The notes under the pieces are model-generated. The model saw nothing but the letters and a program-made list of their open reading frames with translations. It was not told where the DNA came from and searched no databases. DNA of 64,000 nucleotides, taken from contig NZ_PJRT01000009.1 of assembly GCF_002858935.1 (NCBI RefSeq), forward strand, positions 372,001 to 436,000, given 5' to 3'. Below, piece by piece: positions 30,672 through 39,440 of the stretch (positions are counted from its first letter, which is position 1; each line of letters begins with the position of its first letter). This DNA comes from Pantoea endophytica (GTDB lineage Bacteria; Pseudomonadota; Gammaproteobacteria; Enterobacterales; Enterobacteriaceae). Position numbers and translations under genes: made by a program.

Positions 30672-31088
30672 ATGGATAAAACCGCAATACCGCTGCCGAC
30701 GCTGCGTGCGCTGGCGCGCAAGATGCAATCCTCCGGGCTGAACAGCCTGGCGCTCGATGGCAAGCACTGGTCAGTGCGGTTGACCTTCGCCGCCACGCCA
30801 GCCACGCCCGCGCCTGTCACGCTTCCCGCCGCTGAAAACCCCCTCATCCCGCAACGCATCGTCGCACCGATGCCCGGCACGCTGCTGCGCCGCCATCCGC
30901 ATAGTCCGCAGGATTTTGTCGCGCCCGGCCAGCACATCGAGGCCGGTGCGGTGGTGGCGCTGGTGCAGGTTGGCCCGCTGTATGTGCCGGTGATCAGCCC
31001 GGATAGCGGCACGGTGCAGTCGTTCGCGGTAGAGCATTTGTCTGCGGTGGAGTATGGCGAGGACGTGTTGATGTTTCAGTCGCCATGA
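30672..31088 (+). CDS. biotinyl/lipoyl-domain protein (AccB-like) lacking the biotin lysine
   Basis: The 138-residue product resembles AccB, the biotin carboxyl carrier of acetyl-CoA carboxylase. It has an N-terminal helical part (LRALARKMQSSGLNSLALDG), a Pro/Ala-rich linker (about 41-60) and a C-terminal biotinyl domain starting IVAPMPGTLLRR. In the biotinyl domain the expected AMKM tetrapeptide is replaced by VGPL at the same spacing before SGTV, so Pro102 stands where the biotinylated Lys should be. It therefore probably carries no biotin. AccB-like genes near pxp genes suggest a structural or shuttle role in 5-oxoproline use, which is inference. No biotin carboxylase gene is nearby. Confidence 0.8.
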   Translation: MDKTAIPLPTLRALARKMQSSGLNSLALDGKHWSVRLTFAATPATPAPVTLPAAENPLIPQRIVAPMPGTLLRRHPHSPQDFVAPGQHIEAGAVVALVQVGPLYVPVISPDSGTVQSFAVEHLSAVEYGEDVLMFQSP

Positions 31089-31107
31089 ATGGCAGCCCTG
31101 CGGGGTT

Positions 31108-31122
31108 ATAAGGGGCGCTTAT
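31108..31122 (+). promoter_or_regulatory. second ATAAG-N5-CTTAT site
   Basis: ATAAGGGGCGCTTAT lies 79 bases before the SDR gene. It shares arms and the trailing TTGCC with the site at 30559. A small hairpin TTATGCC/GGCATAA follows at 31143-31161. Confidence 0.5.
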
Positions 31123-31200
31123 TGCCTCAAAATTTTTATGTCTTATGCCCTTGCGGCATAACTGCATACAGTCAAAAGACGCCATAACGAGGAGAGGCAG

Positions 31201-31953
31201 ATGCCATTTTCAGATTACAAAACCGCGCTGGTGACCGGCGCATCGGCGGGAATGGGCGAAGCGATTGTTGAGCGCTTGTGCCAGGAGGGCATCACCGTGC
31301 ACGCGGTGGCGCGCCGGAAAGAGCAGCTGGCAGCGCTGGCCGATCGTACCGGCTGTATTCCGCACGCGGTGGATGTCAGTGACATAAAGGCGCTGACCGC
31401 GCTATGCCAGGATCTCGAAATCGACATTCTGGTGAATAACGCTGGCCTGTCGCATCCGGGCTCGATCCTCAATGCCGACGAGAACGTGATTGAAACCCAG
31501 GTGGACGTCAATCTGCGCGCGGTGCTGCATCTGTGCCGTTTGCTGGTGCCGGGCATGGTGGCGCGCGATCGTGGCCACGTCTTCAATATCACCTCGATTG
31601 CTGCCATCTACAACTTCAACGGTAACTCGGTGTATCACGCCACTAAAGCCGGCGTGCATGCCCTTTCGCGCCAGCTGCGCGTCGATTGCTACGGCGCGCG
31701 CGTGCGCATCACCGAAATTTGTCCGGGCCGCGTCGCCACCGATATCTTCGGCAACGTGTCTGGTGATCACGAAGAGGCGCGCCGCCGCTTCATTGATGGC
31801 TTTGAACTGCCGCAGGCCAAAGATATCGCCGACTGCGTTGCTTTCGCGCTCGCGGCACCGCTGGCGGTAAATATCGGCAACATCGAAATCACCCCGACAT
31901 TACAGGTGCCGGGCGGTCTTTCCACCATGCGACCGGGCGAGCACAGCGCGTAG
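31201..31953 (+). CDS. short-chain dehydrogenase/reductase
   Basis: The 250-residue product is a classical SDR. The NAD(P) motif TGASAGMG is at residues 12-19, NNAG follows in the LVNNAGLSHPG segment, the catalytic Ser is in FNITSIAA, and Tyr-Lys are in YHATK. An Arg-rich VARRKEQ after beta-2 favours NADP. The overall look is that of YdfG-like 3-hydroxy acid/serine dehydrogenases. The RBS GAGGAGAGG is strong. The permease gene follows after 22 bases, so it belongs to the transporter operon; the substrate is unknown. Confidence 0.85.
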   Translation: MPFSDYKTALVTGASAGMGEAIVERLCQEGITVHAVARRKEQLAALADRTGCIPHAVDVSDIKALTALCQDLEIDILVNNAGLSHPGSILNADENVIETQVDVNLRAVLHLCRLLVPGMVARDRGHVFNITSIAAIYNFNGNSVYHATKAGVHALSRQLRVDCYGARVRITEICPGRVATDIFGNVSGDHEEARRRFIDGFELPQAKDIADCVAFALAAPLAVNIGNIEITPTLQVPGGLSTMRPGEHSA

Positions 31954-31975
31954 CAGGCGAAGATGAGGTAACAGA

Positions 31976-32671
31976 ATGGCTCTCGATTTCAGCAGTGTGA
32001 TAACCGGCCAATACGGCCAGATGATCGTTGACGGAACGGTGATCACCCTTGAACTGGCGTTGGGTGCCTGGCTGCTGGCGATGGTGCTGGCGCTGCTGCT
32101 GGTGGTAATTCGCCTGACTGAAAACCGCATCGCGGTTGGGCTGGTCAAAGCCTATGTCTCTTATCACCGCAATGTGCCAACGCTGATCCAGTTGATGATG
32201 TGGTACTTCGCCATTCCCACGCTGCTGCCGGAAGCGCTGCAGATGTGGATCAACAACTACAACGCCGAGTTCCTGTTCTCCCTCACCGCGCTGGGCCTGT
32301 GTCAGGCGGCGTACTTCTCCGAAGATATCCGCAGCGGCCTGCGCGCCATTCCCGACGGGCAGAACGAAGCCGCGCGCGCACTCGGCATGAGCTACGTGCG
32401 CGCCATGCACGGCGTGATCCTGCCGCAGGGCATTCGCAATGCGATGCCCGCGATGATCAACCACACGGTGCTGCTGTTTAAAAACACCAGCCTGGCGATG
32501 GTGATTGGCGTGGCGGATCTCACCTATGTAACGCGCGATATTGAGAACCAAACGTTCCGTACCTTCGAATCCTACATCGTGGCGACCGTGGGCTATCTGT
32601 TCTTCTCCCTGCTGCTGATGGGCCTTGGCGCACTGCTGGCCCGCCGCTTCCAGCGCGTCTATGCGAGGTAA
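31976..32671 (+). CDS. amino-acid ABC transporter permease
   Basis: The 231-residue product is a HisM/GlnP-type inner-membrane permease with about five membrane helices. The EAA coupling loop, NEAARALGMSYVRAMHGVILPQ, contacts the ATPase. Its stop codon overlaps the next permease start by one base (TAATG). Together with the second permease and the ATPase it completes the transporter whose binding protein is encoded with pxpBCA. Confidence 0.92.
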   Translation: MALDFSSVITGQYGQMIVDGTVITLELALGAWLLAMVLALLLVVIRLTENRIAVGLVKAYVSYHRNVPTLIQLMMWYFAIPTLLPEALQMWINNYNAEFLFSLTALGLCQAAYFSEDIRSGLRAIPDGQNEAARALGMSYVRAMHGVILPQGIRNAMPAMINHTVLLFKNTSLAMVIGVADLTYVTRDIENQTFRTFESYIVATVGYLFFSLLLMGLGALLARRFQRVYAR

Positions 32672-33432
32672 TGGCGATGTTTGAGATGTTCACCATTTTG
32701 CATGACAACGGCATGCTGCTGTTGATGGGGCAATACCCGAACGGTCCGATTGGCGGCGTGCTCTGTACGCTGCTGATCTCGGTGCTGGCGGTGCTGCTGG
32801 CGTTTCCGATTGGTGTGCTGCTGGGCCTGGCGCGCCTGTCGCCGTGGCGCTGGCTGAGCTGGCCCGCCACCGGCTGGGTTTATCTGCTGCGCGGCATCCC
32901 GCTGATGATGGTGGTGTTCTGGACCTACTTCTGTGTGCCGCTGCTGATCGGCCACAACATCAGCGGCTTCGCCACCATGCTGTGTACGCTGGTGATTTAT
33001 GAGAGTGCCTATATCGCCGAAATCGTGCGCGGCGGCATTCAGGCGCTGCCGCACGGCCAATACGAAGCCTCGCGCGCGCTGGGCATGAGCCACCTGAAAA
33101 CCCTGCGTCTGGTGATTCTGCCGCAGGCGCTGTTCAACACCCTGCCCAGCCTGGTTAGCCAGCTGGTGTCGATTATCAAAGACAGTACGCTGGGCTATGT
33201 GATTAACGTGCCGGAGCTGACCTTTGCCGCCAATCAGGTGAGCAATCAGCTGCTGACCAAACCGTTTCAGGTGTTCGCCATTGTGGCGCTGAGCTACTAC
33301 CTCATCTGCTTCAGCCTCACCTGGCTGGCTAATAAACTCGAAGCGCACATTGCGCAGAAACGTCGTCAAGCACCGCAGCCAACGCCCAGCATGGCGCCCG
33401 CAGTGATGCTGACTAAAACCTCTTCGCAATAA
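32671..33432 (+). CDS. amino-acid ABC transporter permease
   Basis: The 253-residue product is the second HisQ/HisM-type permease. Its EAA loop reads YEASRALGMSHLKTLRLVILPQ. About five membrane helices are visible and the C-terminus is polar and Pro-rich (QPTPSMAPA). It overlaps the previous permease gene by one base and ends ten bases before the ATPase gene, so it is part of the same operon. Two different permease subunits imply a heterodimeric channel. Confidence 0.92.
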   Translation: MAMFEMFTILHDNGMLLLMGQYPNGPIGGVLCTLLISVLAVLLAFPIGVLLGLARLSPWRWLSWPATGWVYLLRGIPLMMVVFWTYFCVPLLIGHNISGFATMLCTLVIYESAYIAEIVRGGIQALPHGQYEASRALGMSHLKTLRLVILPQALFNTLPSLVSQLVSIIKDSTLGYVINVPELTFAANQVSNQLLTKPFQVFAIVALSYYLICFSLTWLANKLEAHIAQKRRQAPQPTPSMAPAVMLTKTSSQ

Positions 33433-33441
33433 GGAAACCGC

Positions 33442-34179
33442 ATGGGACCGATGATCATGTTTAATCAGGTTAATAAATGGTACGGCGCGTATCAGGCGCT
33501 GACCAACCTGAGCGCCGAGATTAATCCCGGCGAAGTGGTGGTAGTGTGCGGCCCTTCCGGCTCGGGCAAATCGACGCTGATCCGCACCGTTAACCGTTTA
33601 GAACCGATCGATGACGGCCAGATTGTGTTTGATGGCACCGATATTCACGGCAGCAGCACGCGCCTCAATCAGCTGCGCACGCGCATCGGCTTTGTGTTTC
33701 AGAGCTTCAACCTGTTCCCGCATGTGACGGTGGCCGAGAACATCATGATGTCGCCGATGAAAGTACTGGGCGTAAAGCGCAGCGAAGCGCGTCGTCAGGC
33801 GGGTGAATTGCTGGAGCGCGTGGGCTTAGCGCATAAAGCCGATGCTTATCCGGCGCAGCTTTCCGGCGGCCAGCAGCAGCGCGTGGCGATTGCCCGCGCG
33901 CTGGCGATGAAGCCGCCGGTGATGCTGTTCGATGAACCGACCTCGGCGCTCGATCCGGAGATGGTCGGCGAAGTATTGTCGGTGATGCGCGGTCTGGCGC
34001 AGGAAGGGATGACGATGATGTGCGTGACCCACGAAATGAACTTTGCCCGTGAGGTGGCGGATACCATCTGGTTTATGGACCAGGGACAGATTCTGGAGAA
34101 ATCACAACCAGAACAGTTCTTCACCCAGCCGCAGCACCCGCGCGCGCAGCGCTTTCTAAGCGACCTGCGATCGCATTAA
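33442..34179 (+). CDS. amino-acid ABC transporter ATP-binding protein
   Basis: The 245-residue product is a GlnQ/HisP-type ATPase. It shows the Walker A motif GPSGSGKST, a Q-loop in [11 protein letters not shown], the signature [15 protein letters not shown], Walker [13 protein letters not shown] and the switch histidine in [12 protein letters not shown]. It closes the SDR-permease-permease operon. The operon has no binding-protein gene of its own, so the one at 24588 is the obvious partner. Confidence 0.95.
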   Translation: MGPMIMFNQVNKWYGAYQALTNLSAEINPGEVVVVCGPSGSGKSTLIRTVNRLEPIDDGQIVFDGTDIHGSSTRLNQLRTRIGFVFQSFNLFPHVTVAENIMMSPMKVLGVKRSEARRQAGELLERVGLAHKADAYPAQLSGGQQQRVAIARALAMKPPVMLFDEPTSALDPEMVGEVLSVMRGLAQEGMTMMCVTHEMNFAREVADTIWFMDQGQILEKSQPEQFFTQPQHPRAQRFLSDLRSH

Positions 34180-34267
34180 GGGGGATATTTTTTCACTATC
34201 GCCATTTTTAATTAAAGTTTGGTCCTAACTTGTCGTTCTTCTTTATGCCACCACCAGGAGAAGACCG

Positions 34268-34543
34268 ATGAAAACAGCATTCGTATTATTTTCTGGTTTG
34301 CTATTTGCCCAAGCCGTTCTGGCTGAGGGCGGTACCGTTTCTTTTACCGGTGCGATAGTTGAGCCTGCCTGTACGACGACGACCAATAGCCAGCATGCCG
34401 CAGTGCAATGTAGCCAGAATGGTGTCGATAAAGTGCGTCAGATTAGATTCAATAAGCAACAGCAGACGCTGCCGTTTCAACTCGGCAATGTCAGCGTGCA
34501 ATCATCGGGTCATATTAAAGCTGTTGAAGTGATCTATCGGTGA
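34268..34543 (+). CDS. small secreted fimbrillin-like protein
   Basis: The 91-residue product has a signal peptide (about 1-19, QAVLA/EGG). The mature part begins GGTVSFTGAIVEPACTT, the start of type 1 fimbrial subunits, and has two Cys that could form the usual pilin disulfide. It is far shorter than a normal pilin (about 150-180 residues) and lacks the final beta-strand with penultimate Tyr, though it ends EVIYR. It may be a mini-pilin, a regulator of assembly or a degraded pilin. It is convergent with the fimbrial operon and has its own RBS AGGAG. Confidence 0.6.
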   Translation: MKTAFVLFSGLLFAQAVLAEGGTVSFTGAIVEPACTTTTNSQHAAVQCSQNGVDKVRQIRFNKQQQTLPFQLGNVSVQSSGHIKAVEVIYR

Positions 34544-34555
34544 GTCATCACTGAC

Positions 34556-34581
34556 AATTTTCCCCCGCCAGGGGGAAAATT
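34556..34581. terminator. bidirectional terminator
   Basis: The stem AATTTTCCCCC/GGGGGAAAATT with loop GCCA lies between the small fimbrillin gene and the end of the fimbrial operon. It has A/T tracts on both sides. Confidence 0.85.
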
Positions 34582-34583
34582 AT

Positions 34584-35594
34584 TTATTGATAGGTCAGAG
34601 TGAAAGTCGCGGAACTGTTAGCTGTGCCAGGTGTAATGGTTGCGGTCGTTTGGTAATAACGCGCCTGAAGCGGAATGTTATAATTCCCCGCGCTGGCCGA
34701 GGTTCCGGCAACAATATTAGTGCCCAGTTGCACAGGCGCATTGTTAAACAGCAGCTGCACGCCCACTCCACTTGCCGTATTGGCACCTGATGTCAGATTT
34801 AATACCCCATTGGCGGAGTTTTGGGCATTTCCATCAATTTTCACATTGATGCGGGTGCCGGCATTACAGTTAAGCGGAAGGGTAAAATTACGCGTAAAGC
34901 TGGCATCGGGTGAACTGCCTGTCCCATTGAACGCACGCTTATCCACGTTGCCCATATTCACGGCGATGGCTGTATTGCTTACTGAACACGCCAGCGTTGT
35001 GACACTAAAACCATTCATAAGAATCGTCGATCCCGGTGAATGCCAGAGCGCCTGGTTGTTGCGCAAAATAAACGCTCCGGCCTCCTGCGCGGTAACCATC
35101 CCTGAACCGGTTGGCCCCGTTTTATAGAACTGTAACAACGCTTGCTCGCGCAGAGGTTGTCCCGCCATTAAGCCATTGACCGAACACAGCAACCTATTGT
35201 TCGCATTACCATCTCCCGTACCGGTTCCATCAACCCAGCCACTAAAGTTATTGCAGTTGTTCACTGAGATGGCACCGATAGCAAAGCCTATTCCCGCAAT
35301 ATTGGTGCTGTAAATTCGTCTGCCTCCAATGGTCGTGACATAGTTACCGGTGCCTTTTACGCCCACACTTTGATAAGTCAACGCGGGGGCCGTGTTAGTA
35401 CAGTTAAACGTGTTCACCGCACCCGAGGTGATCTGGCTGCCAATCAACGATCCTACCGGTAAATCCCGTTGAATCACTATCGCAGGTGGAGAAATTGTTG
35501 TCGCTGCTGTGGTGGTAGTACAGGTATAAGCCTGCGCAAAGTTAACGTACAACCCAATAAAAAATATGCTCGGTAATAAAAGAAATAAACGCAT
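34584..35594 (-). CDS. fimbrial tip adhesin (FimH-like)
   Basis: The 336-residue product has a signal peptide (about 1-20) and two domains. The N-terminal part (about 21-190) contains paired Cys such as NCNNFSGW and LLCSVNG and is probably the receptor-binding domain. The C-terminal pilin domain (about 195-336) has Cys in TTLACSV and LNCNAGTR and ends SSATFTLTYQ, the donor-strand segment for fimbrial assembly. ATG 35594 was chosen because AAAGGAAAC precedes it. It is the last gene of the operon, as tip adhesins usually are. The ligand is unknown. Confidence 0.85.
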   Translation of the reverse strand: MRLFLLLPSIFFIGLYVNFAQAYTCTTTTAATTISPPAIVIQRDLPVGSLIGSQITSGAVNTFNCTNTAPALTYQSVGVKGTGNYVTTIGGRRIYSTNIAGIGFAIGAISVNNCNNFSGWVDGTGTGDGNANNRLLCSVNGLMAGQPLREQALLQFYKTGPTGSGMVTAQEAGAFILRNNQALWHSPGSTILMNGFSVTTLACSVSNTAIAVNMGNVDKRAFNGTGSSPDASFTRNFTLPLNCNAGTRINVKIDGNAQNSANGVLNLTSGANTASGVGVQLLFNNAPVQLGTNIVAGTSASAGNYNIPLQARYYQTTATITPGTANSSATFTLTYQ

Positions 35595-35605
35595 AAATGT
35601 TTCCT

Positions 35606-38164
35606 TTAGCGGCATTGTGCCGTCACAGAATTGACACCAAACTGAGCCTTTCCTAACGTAAACGGAGCCTGACATTCGCCGCCCTTCCAGTTCACCTTAA
35701 CCACGCCCGCTGCGGGCACGCCGCTGAGGTAAACATGTTGTTTGTCATCAACGATGCCATGCGAAAGGGTTTCGCCGTTGGCAACGCTGGCACGTGCGCC
35801 GAACGGCACTTGACGCCCACGCAAGGTGACGACCATTTTTGCCCCCGATACCGTGGGATAATTGGCTAATGCTACGGCCCCCTGCGTAGGCACCACTGTT
35901 TGGCTGTCACTCAGCAGATCGACGTTATCGCCGAGCGAATTGGCATCAAGCGAAAGCGAGGTGCGGCGATAAGGTGTTACGTTAGGTACGACGGCATAAC
36001 CTCTGCCATCAGTCAGCACGCCGGTTTGGTTGAGCACGCGAACCGCTTCCGCGTCTTCAGCGCGCACTAACGCCATGGTGTCACCTAACGGCTGGCTCAG
36101 AGTCACACCATAGGGATGCACCACAATGCCGCCCGTTGCGCCGTAATTCAGTTGTCGGGTATTCCGCGAGTAGTTATAGCCAGCCTGGTATTCGCCAAAG
36201 CGTGCTTTATAGTTGACTGACGCATTGCCATTGGCGCCAACCCCTTGATTGGTGTAACCCTGCTGCACGCTATAGCTCAGGTTATTGTCTGCCAGTGCAG
36301 TGCCTGACAACCCCACCGCGCCAGTGGTTTTATCGCGATTGTCGGTGCTGCCCGAGAAGTTCAGCCAGCTTTTGGGTAAAAATCGGTCAAAGGGAATCTG
36401 CACCGCCAGCGAAAAAATTTGATCGTGTTTGGTGTAGAACGGCGTCTGTGAATAGCTGTAGTTAAAGGAGTAATTGATGGCGTTGAAGCTGGAGTTATAG
36501 CCCAGCGTCAAACTGCGCTCCTTTTCTGTCACGCCCCAATATTGTTGCTGGTAAGCGGAGAGAAAAAGACTGCCATAATCACCCAACGATTGATTAACGT
36601 TGAGTTGGGATTTACTGCGTCTGTTATGGCTATAACGCCAGTTTCGCCATTCGCGTCGGGCTTGTTCAACTTCATTGCGGTTGTTGGGATTACCCCGGAA
36701 ACCCGGCGGTAGTGTATTCGCGTAATAGCCATTAGCTTCATTAAAATCGTAATAACCAGAGGTGGAATAACGGTAGCCAGCCAGAGTAAAAGTGGTGCCG
36801 CTCATTGCGAAATCTTTTGCATATTGAAAACGAAATGAGCCACCGCGATGAGTTTCTTCCATTAAACGGGCATTGGCGAATGTCCCGTCCAGCGAAATCG
36901 AACCCAATAACCCCAGACCTTTCCCCACACCAACCGATGCTGACGTGTAATCACCCGACAGGATAGATCCACCATAAACGGTTGAGCTATAAGGCAAACC
37001 ATAAATACCTGTGCCTTGTATAAAGCCCGGTTTTTTTGCCGATCCCCCGGTTGAACGATATTGCCCGGCCGTGAAAGCATATTTGAAACGCCCTTCACGC
37101 TGCATGATAGGCACCGCAGAAAATGGCTGAACAAACTGTCGGACGCTGCCATTCGCTTCTTTTATTACCACCTCAAGATCGCCACTGGCCGAGGTAGGAT
37201 AAAGATCGTTTATGGCGAAAGGTCCGGGTGGCACATAGGCTTGCCAAATGATGTTACCGTCCTGACGAATGGTAACTTGCGCATTGCTCTGCGCAATGCC
37301 TCGTACAACGGGTGCGAATCCTCGTAAGCTTTCAGGCTGCATATTGTCGTCTGAGTAGAGCTGAGCTCCACGAAAGGGGAAGCTATCGAATACCTCTGAT
37401 GGCGTATAACTCTCTCCCAATACCAGCTGGCTTTTCCAGGGTTTGATGTCACGCTGAACGTAGGTATTAATACTGTTCCACTTATCATCACCCTGACTAT
37501 GGCTATAGGTGGTGTAATTGCGCGCGCGCCAGGCCCCGAGATTGATACCGCTACGCAAATTGAGATACGCGTTGTTATCACTTCCCTGACGATAATCACT
37601 CCAGTTATTGGCACCTGAATAGCCATAATTCATAAATAGCGCGTTGACACCATCGTCCCACTCATCTGGGCCAACATACCCTTGTGCGTTTTGTCGCACA
37701 TATTCTTGTGGAATGGAGACATTTAAGCGTTGCTGGTTTAAATCAAAGCGGGTTTGCGCCTGCGGGATGATGGCAGCGATATTCGTCACTTCCTGCGCAG
37801 GTGAGATTTTCACGAAAGCGGGTGTGGCATTCTCTTTCACGCCCCAGCGCATAAAATCGGCTTTCATTAATAGGGGCTGCAGACCCTTCGCACCGGGTTC
37901 AAAGCGTATGCTTTTTGATCCAACAAAATTGTCGTTCAGGTAAACGTCGGCGTTGTAAACGCCCGCCGCTTGACCCCCACTGCGACTAAAAGTGGAAAGA
38001 TCCAGATTTGCACGCTGGCCGCTGTGTCGTTCCACCGTGTCAGGATCAAAATAATCCTCTGCAGCCACATCATTAATGGGTATTGCAGCCAGTATTACCA
38101 TGTTAAGTAAGGTGCGCTGAAAAGCAGGCCTCAGCGTTAAAGGTATATTTTGTCTCATCGACAT
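35606..38164 (-). CDS. fimbrial outer membrane usher
   Basis: The 852-residue product is a FimD/PapC-type usher. It has a signal peptide and an N-terminal periplasmic domain that binds chaperone-subunit complexes (YFDPDTVERHSGQRANLDLSTFS). A large beta-barrel with a plug region follows (GPFAINDLYPTSASGDLEVVIKEANG), then C-terminal domains ending in GVNSVTAQCR. The length is normal. Four fimbrial genes in the order subunit-chaperone-usher-adhesin are complete and tightly spaced. Confidence 0.96.
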   Translation of the reverse strand: MSMRQNIPLTLRPAFQRTLLNMVILAAIPINDVAAEDYFDPDTVERHSGQRANLDLSTFSRSGGQAAGVYNADVYLNDNFVGSKSIRFEPGAKGLQPLLMKADFMRWGVKENATPAFVKISPAQEVTNIAAIIPQAQTRFDLNQQRLNVSIPQEYVRQNAQGYVGPDEWDDGVNALFMNYGYSGANNWSDYRQGSDNNAYLNLRSGINLGAWRARNYTTYSHSQGDDKWNSINTYVQRDIKPWKSQLVLGESYTPSEVFDSFPFRGAQLYSDDNMQPESLRGFAPVVRGIAQSNAQVTIRQDGNIIWQAYVPPGPFAINDLYPTSASGDLEVVIKEANGSVRQFVQPFSAVPIMQREGRFKYAFTAGQYRSTGGSAKKPGFIQGTGIYGLPYSSTVYGGSILSGDYTSASVGVGKGLGLLGSISLDGTFANARLMEETHRGGSFRFQYAKDFAMSGTTFTLAGYRYSTSGYYDFNEANGYYANTLPPGFRGNPNNRNEVEQARREWRNWRYSHNRRSKSQLNVNQSLGDYGSLFLSAYQQQYWGVTEKERSLTLGYNSSFNAINYSFNYSYSQTPFYTKHDQIFSLAVQIPFDRFLPKSWLNFSGSTDNRDKTTGAVGLSGTALADNNLSYSVQQGYTNQGVGANGNASVNYKARFGEYQAGYNYSRNTRQLNYGATGGIVVHPYGVTLSQPLGDTMALVRAEDAEAVRVLNQTGVLTDGRGYAVVPNVTPYRRTSLSLDANSLGDNVDLLSDSQTVVPTQGAVALANYPTVSGAKMVVTLRGRQVPFGARASVANGETLSHGIVDDKQHVYLSGVPAAGVVKVNWKGGECQAPFTLGKAQFGVNSVTAQCR

Positions 38165-38175
38165 GGCCCTCTCCT

Positions 38176-38862
38176 TTAATCGGTGCCCACTTTTAATGTT
38201 TGTTCTGCTGTAATGCCGCCGAAATCATTAATCGCTCGCCAGCTCACCGGATTGCCAACGTGCACTTTTTGGCCAAGAACGATTTCCTGTGAAGGCAACA
38301 CCATCGGCGGTTTGGTCATGGTTGAACCGTTTACGGTCAGGTCGTAGAGCGAAACGCTGTAAGGCGTGGGATTAAACACGGCGAGTTTGCCCTCACGCTG
38401 GCGAAATTTGAGCCTGGTAAAAGCCAATGCGGGATCGCCGCTTAACTCTGCGGGCCGGTAAAATAACTTCATCTTGTTTTTAATGGTGATAACGAGATCG
38501 TTAGTGGCCTGACGATTGACCGTCGGGATAATCTTGATATTCAACCAGTGCACGGATTCCTGATCGTCTGGCAACGTGTGACCACTGTAGATAACGCGCA
38601 CCGAATTCTGGCTATGAGGCTCAAGGCGGAAGAGCGGGGGCGTGGTGATGAAAGTGTCATCAGCGGTATCACTCTCTTCCTGACTGCTAACCCAGGATTG
38701 AATCAAATAGGGACGATCGTCTGGATTAGTCACACTTATCGCGGCCAGCTTGTTTTTACCGTCATAAACCAGACGTGTGCCACCAATCTGCACACCAGAC
38801 TGAGCCATAGGCGACAGGCACAAAAGTGCCATGGCCAATGGCCAAAGACTTTTTTTAAACAT
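38176..38862 (-). CDS. periplasmic fimbrial chaperone
   Basis: The 228-residue product is a PapD/FimC-type chaperone with a signal peptide (about 1-22). The first Ig-like domain carries GGTRLVYDGKNKLAAISVTNPD and the conserved RVIYSG near the edge strand. The family segment VHWLNIKIIP follows, and the second domain starts near KLFYRPAEL. It donates a beta-strand to pilin subunits in the periplasm. It lies 12 bases upstream of the usher gene. Confidence 0.95.
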   Translation of the reverse strand: MFKKSLWPLAMALLCLSPMAQSGVQIGGTRLVYDGKNKLAAISVTNPDDRPYLIQSWVSSQEESDTADDTFITTPPLFRLEPHSQNSVRVIYSGHTLPDDQESVHWLNIKIIPTVNRQATNDLVITIKNKMKLFYRPAELSGDPALAFTRLKFRQREGKLAVFNPTPYSVSLYDLTVNGSTMTKPPMVLPSQEIVLGQKVHVGNPVSWRAINDFGGITAEQTLKVGTD

Positions 38863-38915
38863 CCATCTCTCTCCGTGACGAAAGAAAGAGCCGCATGACG
38901 CGGCTCTGAAACTAC

Positions 38916-39440
38916 TTAGTTGTAAGCAATGGTGAAGGTCGCCGTGGAGTTTGCTGTACCCGCAGTAACTGGCGTGGCCGTAGCGTAATATTTCGCTATG
39001 TAGGTCAGTACATTAGGGCCGGCTGCCGTGATTGGACGATCAGCCGATTTGCTGGCGATAGGGATGAGAGTGGAACTGTCTTGCTCATACAGCGCGACAC
39101 CCACATTAGTGGCAGTTTGCCCTGAGTTCAGAGCGAGGATTTGGTTATTTCCCGCAGAGGTTGCGCCATCGAAACGTACGCTGGCCGAGGTTACCGCAGC
39201 AGGACAACTTGTCAGATTAATGTTGAAGCGAGTCGGTGCCGCGGTGACACCGGCTCCGGTGAAGGTTTTGCTCGAAACGGTGCCCAGATTCACGGTTTGG
39301 TTGGCAGAGCCAGTATCCACCGTGCAAGCGTTATCGGTAATTGTACCCGTGAAATTAATCGTGCCATCAGCAGCAGTTGTCGTGCCAATAAATCCAAGAG
39401 AAGCCGTAATTGCAACCAATACTGCGAACTTGCTTTTCAT
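38916..39440 (-). CDS. major fimbrial subunit (type 1 pilin family)
   Basis: The 174-residue product has a signal peptide (about 1-23, TTTAA/DGT) and a single pilin domain. The start GTINFTGTITDNACTVD and a later LTSCPAAV supply the disulfide pair. The C-terminus ATFTIAYN has the penultimate Tyr of pilin donor-strand segments. It is the first gene of the operon and is preceded by a long AT-rich control region, as expected for a strongly regulated fimbria. Confidence 0.94.
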   Translation of the reverse strand: MKSKFAVLVAITASLGFIGTTTAADGTINFTGTITDNACTVDTGSANQTVNLGTVSSKTFTGAGVTAAPTRFNINLTSCPAAVTSASVRFDGATSAGNNQILALNSGQTATNVGVALYEQDSSTLIPIASKSADRPITAAGPNVLTYIAKYYATATPVTAGTANSTATFTIAYN

